64,000 nt of DNA from Oscheius dolichura (Eukaryota > Nematoda > Chromadorea > Rhabditida > Rhabditidae). The translations under genes were made by a program, and so were the position numbers. The stretch is from positions 4,340,001 through 4,404,000 of the forward strand of contig OW051493.1 in assembly GCA_932521035.1 (NCBI GenBank), read 5' to 3'. Below are positions 33,342 through 44,697 of this stretch, piece by piece; positions within the stretch are counted from its first letter, which is position 1, and every line of letters begins with the position of its first letter. Under the pieces are notes generated by a model that saw nothing but the letters and a program-made list of their open reading frames with translations, ran no database searches and was not told the DNA's origin.

Positions 33342-36300
33342 ATGTTCTCCTCTGCCCTTCTCGTATATGTCGTCCTCCTCCCTGTCGTCAGCGCCTTCTT
33401 CGTAGATCTCAATGGCCCGTGGACTTTCTGCTCTTCCAACGGGACATGTCACAAAGGTCTCCTTTCCCCTGTCTACATCTCCCATAAATGATTTAGGGAA
33501 TGTACCGGGTGACGTCTTCACAGATCTCTATAAGGTGGGAGTCATCCCCCATCCCCTGTACGGGAATAACTCCCTCTATCTGGGATGGATCAGTCGAGAG
33601 AAATGGTCCTATTCTCGGTCATTTTCCTTATCAAAAGAGCAGCTCCAAGAGGTAAACAGCCGCTAATTACCAGGAGTTTTTGTCTGTTTTCAGAACCATC
33701 CGACGCTGATTTTTGATGGCATCGACACTGTAGCCAAGGTGTATCTCAATGGAAAGCATCTCCTGGATTGTGACAACCAGTTCAGGAGATATGTTGTGGA
33801 GGCGGAGGGCATTCTCCGGGAAACGAACACCCTGGAAGTCAGATTCGACTCCCCGGTTGCTTATGCTCAACATACAAGTGACAAATATACAGTAAGGCCG
33901 ATCTATTCAGGGAATAGTTTGAGATTTAGCAAAAGAACAGCCACGCACTTCCGCCGGTGTGCCCACCTCCAGTCTACCACGGGGAATGCCATCCCAACTT
34001 TATCCGGTTTGTGATATTATTTCCAGATCAAAAGCAATATCTAGAAAGGCACAGTACAGCTTCAGCTGGGATTGGGGCCCATCCATCCCAAGTGTGGGAC
34101 TGTGGAAACCCGTCCGATTACTTCTGACAAAATGCCCCACTCCGGTACAAGTCTCTTGGATTACGGAGAAGGAGGAGGACACTTGGCGGGTTGTAGGCTC
34201 GGTGGAGTATAGGAATGCTCTTGGAGAAGCGAACTGTACCGTGGAGGTGGAAGGCCTCGGCAGTACTACGTTTACCCTAGTGGGGAATGGTAAGAAGACC
34301 TTACGAAAACACCTGTTTACAATGGAAATACCGGAGAATAAGGTCGGCTTCGAAGAGAATATTTTACACAAAATGTCTAGATAGAATTGTGGTGGCCAGC
34401 TACTGAAGGAACTCCAAAGCTGTACAGTCTAACTGTAACTTGTGGAGAGGAGGACAGCCTACAAGAAGAAATTGGCTTCCGAACGGTAGAACTCAACCAA
34501 GACTTCGTGGATGACAATGCTCCCTCCAAGGGGAGACACTTTTATTTCAAAGTGAACGGGAGACCGATATTCCTCAAAGGATCCAACTGGATTCCGGCTT
34601 CGATGTTTCCAGGAGAAGATACAAACAAACGGGTGGACTTTTTACTGGACTCGGCGGTTGAGGCAAGTGGGTACGTCTCCCTCCCTCCTGTACAAATCTG
34701 ACTCCAGATATGAATGTCCTCCGTGTCTGGGGAGGTGGTGTCTACGAGTCGGAGTATTTCTACCGTCTGGCCAATAGGAAAGGCCTACTCCTCTGGCAGG
34801 TAGGCCGACCCCAATACCCAGAGACAAGATTCTAGGACATGATGTTCGCCTGTGCCCTCTATCCCACTGATAAGAGATTCTTGACCACGGTGGCCGAAGA
34901 GATAGAAGAGCAAATCTTCCGGCTGAGGAAGCACCCCTCAATTCTGGTCTTCGCTGGGAATAACGAGAACGAGGTGGCCATTCGGACACACTGGTGGAGT
35001 GTCAGCAACTATTCGGGTAGGAATATACAGGAAGGAGGAGAAGAGATTGTTTAGAAGTGCAGCAAGTGGAGGATTACGTCTCCCTTTACGCCGATACGGT
35101 GGCTCCTATTGTGGACTATCTCGATCCGAGCCGACCGTTTCTCTTGTCCAGTCCGAGCAATGGAAAGGAAACGGAGGAGTAGGTCGACTCTCATTCGTTT
35201 ATACAAGATTTCACAGAGAAGGAGGAGTTTCCAAGAACCCTGGAGACACTCGCTACGGAGACATTCACTTCTACAATGAGTTCATTGACCTCTGGCAAGA
35301 TTTCAACTACCTCACTCCCCGGTGTGCCTCGGAATACGGGGTACAATCCATGCCATACAGGTGAAAATAGACAGAGGTGAGGGAGAGAGGCCATTTAGGA
35401 ATACAATGACCAAATGGATAAATAACAGCGATTGGTACTATTTGAGTCCGGCGATGATGAACAGACAGCATCATCCCGGTGGACTGGCCACGAACCCGAT
35501 GATGATATTCCAACATTTCCCGGTAACTAATCTCTACGGAGGAAAGATATGGATTTAGGTATCCTCTAAATGCACCCTTAAAAATATCCTAAAGTGTGAG
35601 AAATTGAAATCCTCTGTTTATATGGAGAGATACGCTTATTACTCTCAAGCACATCAAGCACTGGCCTATAAAGTACAAACAGAACACTATCGAAGGTTTG
35701 TTACTCCCATAAAATCTCCAGTTATTCAGGTTTCGAGGGAAGTTGACGGAGGATGGGCAGGGAAATACCATGTGTGCTCTGTATTGGCAGTTGAACGACG
35801 TCTGGGCAGCTCCGACCTGGTCGTCGGTGGATTTCAATCTCCAATGGAAGATGGCTCACTATGAAGCCAAGAGATTCTTTGCTCAATTGATCGTTGTCCT
35901 GGTAAGGTTCCCAATAGTCATAACAGTCCGTAGTACTCGACCAAGTGGGATTCGGTGGCCGTTTCAATAGTCAACGACGGGAAGACGGTGGACGACGTGG
36001 CCCGGCTGACCATCTTCCAGTATGAGTGGGGTTCGGCCTTCGACCCGGTTTACAAGGAGACGAAGAGTATCGAGATTCCGAAGACAGGATCGGTCGATGT
36101 AATCTTCGAGAAGAGGTACCCCCCAATGATTTTCGATACTGATCAGATTACAGCCAATTGACGGATGACGACAACGAATATGTCATCTCCGTCGAATTGA
36201 CCGACCAAAATGGAACCCTGCTGGCTCCGGTGAGTGTCCTCCTGCCAGATCAGCTCTACGATGCGCCACTCTATAAGGCGGGAACTGTTTCTATCGAAAA

Positions 36301-36566
36301 TTTCAAGGTTTGTTCAGAATATCCCTGTGGAATAGCGTCTTTTCCAGCAAGTGGACAGTCTTACCTACTCGCTGGTCCTGATGGCTGACGACATCTCCCC
36401 GCTCACGTGGCTGTCCCTCGAGGGAGATTTCTTGTTTTGGTTTTCTGACAACGGTTTCACTATGGTCTCCCCCCGGAAGGCCGTCCGCCTCCACCTGCGC
36501 GAGCCTCGTCCCATTCGACAGGAGATGATCTCCGTTTGTAACATAAAAACTTGCGGATTGCAATAA
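33342..36566 (+). CDS. manba: Lysosomal beta-mannosidase (GH2)
   Basis: Removes terminal beta-linked mannose during N-glycan breakdown in lysosomes. Signal peptide MFSSALLVYVVLLPVVSA, then the GH2 sugar-binding domain (DLNGPWTF, VPGDVFTDLYKVGVIPHPLY, LIFDGIDTVAKVYLNGKHL, QYSFSWDWGPSIPSVGLWKP). It continues with an Ig-like domain (ELWWPATEGTPKLYSLTV, IGFRTVEL) and the TIM-barrel (FYFKVNGRPIFLKGSNWIPA, MNVLRVWGGGVYESEYFYRL). The acid/base Glu is in FAGNNENEVA and the nucleophile Glu in CASEYGVQS; GRMNRQ-type MMNRQHHPGG follows. At least ten short introns, all GT-AG where checked. The stop TAA (36564-36566) lies inside AATAAA, and the convergent nitrobindin gene ends only 12 bp beyond. Confidence 0.9.
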
Positions 36567-36567
36567 A
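36562..36567 (+). terminator. Poly(A) signal overlapping beta-mannosidase stop codon
   Basis: CAATAAA with the TAA stop at 36564-36566. Confidence 0.6.
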
Positions 36568-36574
36568 TATCCTC

Positions 36575-36580
36575 TTTATT
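36575..36580 (-). terminator. Poly(A) signal overlapping nitrobindin-like stop codon
   Basis: TTTATT on the + strand is AATAAA on the minus strand; it shares two bases with the TAA stop (36579-36581). Confidence 0.6.
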
Positions 36581-37901
36581 ATGGCTCTATCTTCTCGTAC
36601 CTCACAAAGGTGTGCTCCTGCATCCCGTGGGTCAGGGTCTCCATGGTCAGGCGGGCCTGGAGGGTGCCCCGGTCGAGGAGGGTCCACTCTCTGACCAGCT
36701 GAAACCATTTTTATAGGAAGAAAGAAAGGAAACAAACGTCATGAACTGGCAGGTCACGGCTGAAGCTGATTCGGCCGATGTCTTTGAGACGGAAGATTAT
36801 CTGGTTACTGCGGATCGGGCCCTCCTCCACCGTCACGAATCCTAGATTTTCCTTTTATAAAAGAAGAGGAGGACGAGGCCTACCATTGTTCATTACGGTA
36901 GTCAAAGCGGCCTCGCGGGTGTTCGGTTTAACGGAGATGTAGCCGTACTCGCTGTGGAGCTCGTCCTTCTCGTTGACTGACCAGGCGAAGGCACTGAACA
37001 GGGAGATCACTTCAGTTAGATGGGGATAAAAAAGAACCAAGGATGTTAATTAGAACTCAAGGAGGAAATGTTATGTCTGCCCACTCCATCACCCCCTCGC
37101 GCCCAAAAAGCCCTTTTCCAATTCCCTCGACCTGGTGTCATTTCCCTTTTGTATTTGTTTGCGTTGTACTGTCCATGCCTTTGCTCTAAAACGATCATTG
37201 TTCTCTCGGAATTGCCTAAACGGGGAAAGAAGGAACCTACGTGTAGTTGAGTGCCTTTTGTGACTCGAGGGCGTCGTCCGGGATACTGATTTCTATTTCC
37301 TCTCCATAGGTGAATTTCGGAATTGTGGGGAAGATGGCCTTTCCCCCGAAGTCGGACCTCCACTTCCCGACGAGGAATGACAGCGGCTGGAGCAGGGCAG
37401 GCAGTCTCCTCACGTCATACTCTCAAAAGTACCGTATGCCACGAAGAGGACGTCCACCTACTGGTCTCCACTGCCCCACACGAGCCACACGACCTCCGGC
37501 AGGTCTTTCGGATGTAGTCGGTGCTCGTACAGCTATTCGCGTTGGCCGCCACCCAATCCCGGCAGTTGTTATCCAAATCACGACAGTCGTCTGCAAGGTT
37601 GACTTTTTCCCCTGCGGCTGATTGATGACAGGAAGGGAAAGTTGCGCCTGGGATTAGCGGGGACACCTTGAAGATCTCCTCTCCCGCAAGTGAACCTCGC
37701 CGTTTTGATGGAGGCGATGGCTTTTGATGACTAATAGCTTCTCCTCTGATGGATACACATCAATGATATGATCCCCGGGGTCGCGAGAGACAGAAACAGG
37801 AAAGCAGAAAAGGTCAGAGACGGCTAATCGAAGAGGCCGACCAACTCACCGGCAGCAGACGCCACGAGGACGGAGGCCAACAGAAGGAGCACCGGCCACA
37901 T
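36579..37901 (-). CDS. Secreted ShKT-nitrobindin (THAP4-type heme-binding barrel) protein
   Basis: Exon 1 encodes a signal peptide, MWPVLLLLASVLVASAA. A ShKT module follows (about 37480-37600): CRDLDNNCRDWVAANANSC...CRRSCGSC with six Cys. The C-terminal half is a nitrobindin/THAP4-type beta-barrel: LSFLVGKWRSDFGGKAIFPT, FTYGEEIEISI, FAWSVNEKDELHSEYGYISV, QIIFRLKDIGRISFSRDLPV and LTMETLTHGMQEHTFVRYEK, with the conserved His in QEH as the possible heme ligand. Nitrobindins bind ferric heme and react with NO or peroxynitrite; an extracellular heme or NO role is inferred. Four or five exons. The ends of this gene and beta-mannosidase are 12 bp apart. I assign the barrel by motif and domain position only. 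Confidence 0.75.
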
Positions 37902-38869
37902 GAGGCTGGGTATCGATGACGGAGAAGAGAAAGGCAGTTATGGTGGAGGAAGAGAGAAGGGCGAGTGTAATACCTGAACGGGGACGAAGCTTACAAAACA
38001 AACCACAGAGGGGACGGTTAGAAGAGGGGCCAGGAGGTGGAAACCAAGAATCTTGGAGGTCATTTGGACAGACGAGAGCTAGAGGATGAGGAAGGACCAA
38101 AAGAGCAGAGATAGGGATTCGAGCCGTTGGGAAATTTAGTTACAACTACACTGGACAAGTATATTTCATCTGACGAGAGGAGGAACCGAAGACCGGCGTT
38201 ACTACGCGTGTGTCTAGTGACAATGTTTTCTTTTCTTTTCCTTTACAGTCAAGCGGAATCAGTTCCGAAATGGTTTAGAAACGAAATAAGGGCAGTAGCA
38301 ATATGGGGAAAATGGATGTCTTTACGCAATACGGTAGCTCTACAAAGCCTGGAATCTTCAAACGAAAGATTGCCGACTCTATATCTTCTCGCTCAAATTT
38401 GCAAGGACACTCTTTAAAATTGGCATAAGAAAAAAGGAAAAGGGGGAGAAAAGCTGGCGAATTGCCAAGGATTTGGAGAGGCAAATCTACCATTGGAAAC
38501 GCGTTTTCTCTTGGAGGCGAGGTCACAAAATCCAGCTGTTTTGTGAGTTGCTTTTTGGGGGAAGGGGGAAGAGAAGCAGAGAGAGACGGCTACTAACAAG
38601 ACAGGGCGATAGACATCTCATTGGCTGGTGGCAGTCGAGAAACTGGTTGACCGTTTGCTTGTGCCAAAGGAAAGGGGCAGAAAAGGGGAAAGGGTAAAGG
38701 AGAAAGTGGCGGAACATCGAAGAGAAGACGCCGAGAGAAGAACCCGTCCCCGCCTTCGGGAGAAAAGGTGCGACAATATCAGTTCGAGGAAGATTTTATT
38801 AGGGGGAAGAGAAGAGAAGAGAGAGAGCCCGCTGACGGAACCCGTGGAGGAAATACAGGGAAGGACAGA
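37902..38869. other. Intergenic, upstream of nitrobindin-like and 3' of nicotinic subunit
   Basis: No gene supported. It contains the probable poly(A) signal of the receptor gene at 38795-38800 (TTTATT on the + strand). Frames such as 38127-38417 have no family features. Confidence 0.45.
38795..38800 (-). terminator. Poly(A) signal of the nicotinic subunit gene
   Basis: AATAAA on the minus strand, 70 nt past the stop codon. Confidence 0.55.
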
Positions 38870-41117
38870 TCACACTTGGTGCCGGAAGTCTTGTGCTGTG
38901 CACCAGTAGTAGAAGCCGATGAGATTGATGCCAACGGAGGCCAGAAGGAAGATCTGGATGAAGACTATCAGGAAGACCCTCTCCACCACGGCCGCCAGCC
39001 AGTCAAACTCCAGCTCGGCCATGTTCCTCTGCACTGTCCGAGGAGAGAGAACTAAAAGACATCGGGGTTAGGGAGAGAGATCGCTTACGGTCGGTACGGA
39101 GGACGCTGTCGAAGCTGCCGCTGGTACTGACCTTGTGCAAACCCTAGAAACAGCGGAGTATACAAATACACCAACCCTACCGTAAATTTCGTGACCCCAC
39201 TGAGAGGCAGAGGGGGCGCCATGTAGTCTACGTCGATGAAGGAGACGGCCTCCTCGTCCGAGCCGTAGTCCAGCAGATCTCCCGTGTCGCTGATACACGT
39301 CACGTCGGTGTTTATGGTGAACTTCTTCTTCTGTTCCTGACAGGGCACCTCCAACTTGGTAGCTTCTCCGTTGATTCCGTTTATTTTGGCCGAGAAGGCC
39401 GAGGTCTTCCTCTGGACGGCCTGGTCCTTGGCCGTCTTGTAGACCCTCTCCCAGAGACTCTTCTTCCTCCCGGCCTGGGCCTTTCTGATCTTCTCGTCCC
39501 TGGCCTTCTGAGCGTAGGCCTGCTTCATGAGGAGCGGCATCTCCATTCGCACGATGCGTGCGATAGTTCTCGCCCAGGACATCTTCCATCGGGACGGGGG
39601 CTTTCCCAGGATGCCTTGTTTTTGAATGTAAATGACCATGGAAGCGGCCAGGGTGGAGAGCGAGATGAGGATGATCATTGAGGTGTAGAACCAGCCGATA
39701 AGGGGGATGAAGGAGGACGTCGACGGCATCTTGTCCGAGACCATAAAGATGAGAATAGACATCGAGAGCAGTGTAGTGATACCTAAAATACCTGGTCTAT
39801 CAAAAATAAAGATATCCTCACCCAAGGTGATCTTCTCTTGACGGAGTTCGTTGATGGAGGAGGAACTGAAGAAGCCGACGATGGAGATCAACTTTAATAT
39901 AGCATATAAGGACAATAACTGAAGGCATACCGTAATAATGGAGGTGGGGGCGACGAGATTGATGACCCAGTAAAGGGGTTTCCTCTGGATGTACAGCTGG
40001 AACTCGAGCAGGGTGTAGTTGTTCGGACAGCAGTCGTACTTATTCACGTGTCTTTGAACTGAATAGAATATTTGAGAGGCGAGCAATTCAAAGAGCGGAC
40101 CAGAGGTCGACAGGACATTCCAGCCTTCGTTCTCGATGCAGTTCTGCGTCCCAATGGCGTGGGTCACATTATAGGCGAAATAATCTATCAGAGTGTTGTC
40201 AAAAGTCCAGCTCCCCAAAATAAGTGAGCATCTCTGGACAGATTATCTATCAGCTGATGATTGGGGGAGGAGGCACCTGGAGGTCGAAGGGGAAGAAGCG
40301 GAGATCGAGCAGACACGAGAGCTTGTAGATGGTCGGGTAGAGCAGCTCCACCTGTAAGTGGAGGAGGATGTGTCTTCTCTATTATTCCCCCTATCCTCCC
40401 CTTGTCATCACCCCGTCTGCCATCAAAACCCTCACTCACCAACGCCCCCTTGTGTGCACCCTTGGTTGTCAGCTTGGCGTGGAGGAGTCTTCTCGTGTCC
40501 TCGTCCTCCATTACCAGTCTCAAACAACAATATTATGGATGCTGTCCTCCCCGGGAATATCTGCCCTTTTGAATCCCTTATCGAAAATACTTGTCGTCTC
40601 CGGGGAGAGAGACTCACGAATTGTAGAGAGTGGTGTCGGGGAGCCATATCTTGTGGTAGGGGATCATAATCTCCGTAACATTCGAGAAATCGGCCGGATC
40701 CCAGCCCAGGAGATTGTCCACCCATCTCTGAAACGGTCTCTCTCGTCATCCTCCCCGCCTAGTCTCTCACCTCGACTACCCACGTGTTGAGCATAATATA
40801 CTGCTGCGGCTCGTTCTGAAATCATTGCAGCTGTCTTTTTTCACCGGGGGAACTCACAACTTGAATCAACTGATATAATTCCATAGAGAACAGGATCTTA
40901 ATGGAGTCATTCTTGAGCCTCTTCGGGATGTAGCCCGGGTTGTACGAGGATAAAATCTGGTCGGCCACCTGGTAGTGCTCGGGCAGCTCCACTGAAAGAA
41001 GAAGGTGTCAAGGGCCATTGATATCCCGAAGGTTGTCCTTATGGGCAACATGCCTTTTTTAAAGGACTCGGTGGAGCCGACGAGAAGCGAGAAGACGACG
41101 AGAAGAAGCATCGCCAT
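38870..41117 (-). CDS. Nicotinic acetylcholine receptor alpha-type subunit
   Basis: Cys-loop cation channel subunit. Signal peptide MAMLLLVVFSLLVGSTES; ligand-binding domain with ERWVDNLLGWDPADF, IPYHKIWLPDTTLYNS and the Cys-loop SCLLDLRFFPFDLQ/RCSLILGSWTF spliced across an intron (13 residues between the Cys). Loop C carries vicinal Cys (YDCCPNNYTLLEFQL), marking an alpha-type subunit. M1 PLYWVINLVAPTSIIT; M2 EKITLGITTLLSMSILIFMV with Glu at -1', as in cation channels; M3 SFIPLIGWFYTSMIILISLS. A long basic/acidic cytoplasmic loop (KKSLWERVYKTAKDQAVQRK ... DYGSDEEAVSF) precedes M4 VFLIVFIQIFLLASVGINLI. At least eight short introns. M1/M2 resemble the nematode DEG-3/ACR group, but the subtype is not settled. 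Confidence 0.9.
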
Positions 41118-43788
41118 CCGATAGGAACATAGCCAATCCAGCTGGAGACGAGATTTTATGGAGGAGGAGGAGGAGTGAAAAGGGGGAGAGGGGGATAAAA
41201 AGTGGACTCGAGGAATAGGAAATTTGTTTGGAAAGAGGCCAACAAGGTCGAGTCTGTTGCAGGTTGATTTGTAGAGGAAACGAGACATAATCGGAGGGGG
41301 ACAAAAGTCAGCTGGGGGCGGCCGAACGAGATTACTGTAATCGAATAAGAAGTAGATTTTGGCGTGGGTCGCATTGACTCGGACCCGAGACGGTGATCTA
41401 GCCGATAAATTTAATCGAGGAAAAGGAGGGACAGGTCACGTAGAAGGTTGAAAATAGTTCGGGAACACAAATTGCCTCCCACTGAAATATTCTACTAAGA
41501 GATCTCCTCGCTCGCGTGCACTACAACTAAATCTTTGATAGGGGAGGTGAGGCGGCAGATACCAAAGAGGAGGAAGATGGATGACGGGGACAGGGGGCTA
41601 AGGAACACCGCCAGGGAGAAAAAAAATACAAGGCGAAGGGGATCGAGCAGGCGACAGATTTCCGTTTCCTGGGTATGCAACGGACCACAACGAGGACATA
41701 TTTTGGGAGGGATTTCAATCCCTCTAATGGAATGTCTGAGAAGTTTACGGCCTGTTTTTGGAGGAGGAAGAGACGATGTGATTGAAAATCGAGACTATCC
41801 CCTCGGGAGGATACGATGGCTGGGGAGGAGGGACTGTTGTTGTTTATCCCCCAGGAGAGACCGCTATTATTATACTAATCAAAGCAGGAAGCGAGGACGG
41901 AATGAGCAGGAGTTGGTCGCTGGAAGAGGAGGAGGCCGGGAGGACGGAGGAGACGATATAAGAAGGAAGGTGCATGCCTCGGCCACAAGAGATAACCACG
42001 GAACAAACAATTTTCAATCCGACCAGATCCTATCCTTTTTATTTACTCTTCTTCTGAAATCTTAATGAGACCTCCTAGGATTCTGTTTTCTGGGAAAATG
42101 TTTGCCTTTCGTAGGATTCTGGACACCAAGGGGGAGGATAAGCCAGGATGACTAGGGAGAGACGGCTCAAAAGAGGTTAACCCGGCTGAGTGGAGATGAG
42201 TTTATGTTTTTCTATTCTCTGGGGCAGAGGAGGTGCCGACGGACGGCCGGTAGCCGCTCCCCGAGGGGAGACCAAAAGAGCGGAAGAGAGGATACCTGCA
42301 TGGTGGGGGACCACGAGCAGGAAGAAGATCAGCCAGGACCGTGACGGCATCGGCTACGCCTCCGGGAAAGAGACCACCGGCCGGAGAGACGCAGGACCTG
42401 AAAAAAAGTGAAAAGTTGAGCGATATTCATTAGAGAAGGGCGAATGCCTACTCGTCCGGAAATGGTCGCCACCGACGGGGGCTCACACATTTCGGAGCGA
42501 CTACCGGAAACATTAGGGAAGCGCGATCCTTTGGGAAAATTACGCTGGGTTCATAAGATTAGGGGGAGATTAGCTAAGGAGCAGGCTGTTTACAGGGATC
42601 ACCTCGGCATGCTCAATGTTCATGTCAAAAGCAGGACGACCAATTTGACCAGATTCTCTAGGGTGAAAGGGGATCAAAGGGGACACCACCAACAAAAAGA
42701 AGGCATATGCCGGCGAGGACAAGTGTCATCCCCAGGTGTCGCTACACACACTTTCTGGTTTTTGAACACCAGGAATTTCGAATAAAGAGGGGGAATTGGG
42801 GAGCAAAAGAAGTCAAGCACCGAACTTAGCCAGGGTAATTAGGGTCAAACGGAAGGAAGAGCCGCGGGTCCCTAGCCGCCCCTTTGTCCTGGCTTCCAAC
42901 AACACTTATCTCCCAAAATTAGATCTGACTCGGTGAATAGTCAAATTGAGATGTTTTGATGTTTCTCAGATAAGGAAGTGGAGGACAAGAAGAGAAAAAG
43001 GGGCTGGGTAGAGTATTCGAGTAACCGAAAGAGTATGACTCGTATGGCTCACAGCCACGTGTTTCCTGTTTCATTCCCCCGGTCGAAAGGTCTTGGGGGG
43101 AAGCCGAGTGATTTTTTGGGTACGGGACTAATTGCGCGGAGTCATCTATCACTCCTCTCCTGATGCGAGGTGACGCCTCGAGGCAAGTTGAGTCTTCCCC
43201 AAAAAAGGAAGGGATACAGGTCCCGGGGAGCAATCTGAGGTTGCAATGAGCAGGCAGTACTCGTGTTCCAGCCAATTTCCTGTTGCTTTACTCCTTTGGA
43301 ATTACAAGATGCGCTAGTTCTCTAAACTTTGGTTGACTATAGCCCGAGAGGTGGTCAGTTCTATTTCAGGGAAGGCGCTAATACGATAAAGAAGCAGGGA
43401 GGCCAAGAGTGAGCTGTCCCGGAAGCCAGTTCAAACGAGGTTGAGAGTATTGCCCGCCGGGAAAACACCAAAAAGCTCGAGCTTATGTTCTCTTATGAGT
43501 GGGCCAAGGAACAATTGAAAAAACGCTGTCCTGCTGCGACAAAACACGGCCAAGAATTCGTATAATTAGCAGGGTCAAAGGCCAAGATTTTTTGCTAGCT
43601 TATAGGAGTTAGGAAGCACAAACATTCTCCTTTGAACGACAAAATCCATTAAAACAAAGGCCAGGATGAATCCCACGGCAAAACTAATTGAAACCCGAGA
43701 TCCAATCAAATCAAGAACAACTTAGCTGGGATCAGGGATCTAAACGTTACTTATTTATATTTTTGGAATGTACAATCTACGAATCTAT
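41118..43788. other. Large gene-free region upstream of the nicotinic subunit
   Basis: About 2.7 kb with no supported gene. The 176-codon + frame at 41535-42065 and frames at 42190-42785 are Arg/Gly-rich products of purine-biased sequence with no family match. It grades from GC-rich to AT-rich at about 43550-43750. Confidence 0.4.
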
Positions 43789-44697
43789 TCAAAGTACTAA
43801 TTTATGTGCGGTCGTCTCTCCTCCTTGGGTGACCAGCTTCAGAAGAGATCCGGTCGCCGGCTTGTCTCCCTTCAACCACGAGAGGAACTGCTCGCCGATC
43901 CAGGACATAGATGTCCAACTAGAAGTCCTTTTATAACCGCTTTTCCATAAAACCTACGTTGCATGGTCTGCATTGGGCATCCACTTCCGATTCATGGGGG
44001 TGTCGAGGGTCACGGGAAGGATAGCAACAACGCTAGAATCTTTTGGAAGCCCTGAATCCGGACAGCTGAGCGATGAAACCAAATGGTGAACGGCAGCCTT
44101 GGCCATTCCATAGCCAATCATTCCAGGAGTTCCAGATACTGCCTTGATTCGATTTTTAGTGACAAACAGAGAAACAAACATACAGCTGCGGCTCCTGTAA
44201 GCTGAAGAACTCCACCCTCTTTCAAATGAATTGTAGCCAGGCGGGCAGCAATTGTACTGCTCCATACAGACTGTTTCCACATCATGTCAGAATTCTGCAA
44301 ATTATTTTTTCAAACTAGAAGAATTGTTTACCCTGATAAATTCGTCCTTGGCGGCGTTACCACCAGCCCAACCTCCTGCAACACAGAAAATCCCATCTAC
44401 TTCCATGGAAACATGAGAACCAACCCTGAAATCTTTCTAATAGACAGTAATAATCAAAACTTACGCAAGAAGAATGGCCTGTTCCTGTTGAAGCCAGTCA
44501 GCGTTTCCGTCTACGATAACGTTTTCATCAGCAGAATCGTTTTTGGCTAAGTCGATGTTTAAAACCCACTGAAATTGTACAATTTGACTTGTTTAGTATA
44601 AAAGTAAACTTACAAACTTGTGCTTTTTGAAGATATCCACTAAAGTCGACCCAAGGGCACCTTTTCCACCATAAACGATGACTTTACCAGCTGACAT
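43789..44697 (-). CDS. qdpr: Dihydropteridine reductase
   Basis: Short-chain dehydrogenase that regenerates tetrahydrobiopterin with NADH, supporting aromatic amino acid hydroxylases. Exons: [20 protein letters not shown] (Rossmann glycine motif GGKGALG), [59 protein letters not shown] with [12 protein letters not shown], the catalytic YxxxK in [36 protein letters not shown], and a last exon [20 protein letters not shown] ending TTAHKLVL. Length and motif order match animal QDPR. The last exon is distinctly richer in G/C at third positions than the preceding AT-rich exons. I read the start from the conserved N-terminal beta strand. Confidence 0.92.

Noticed and set aside
41535..42065. 176-codon + frame upstream of the nicotinic subunit
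   Set aside because: Arg/Gly-rich product of purine-biased DNA; no family signature.
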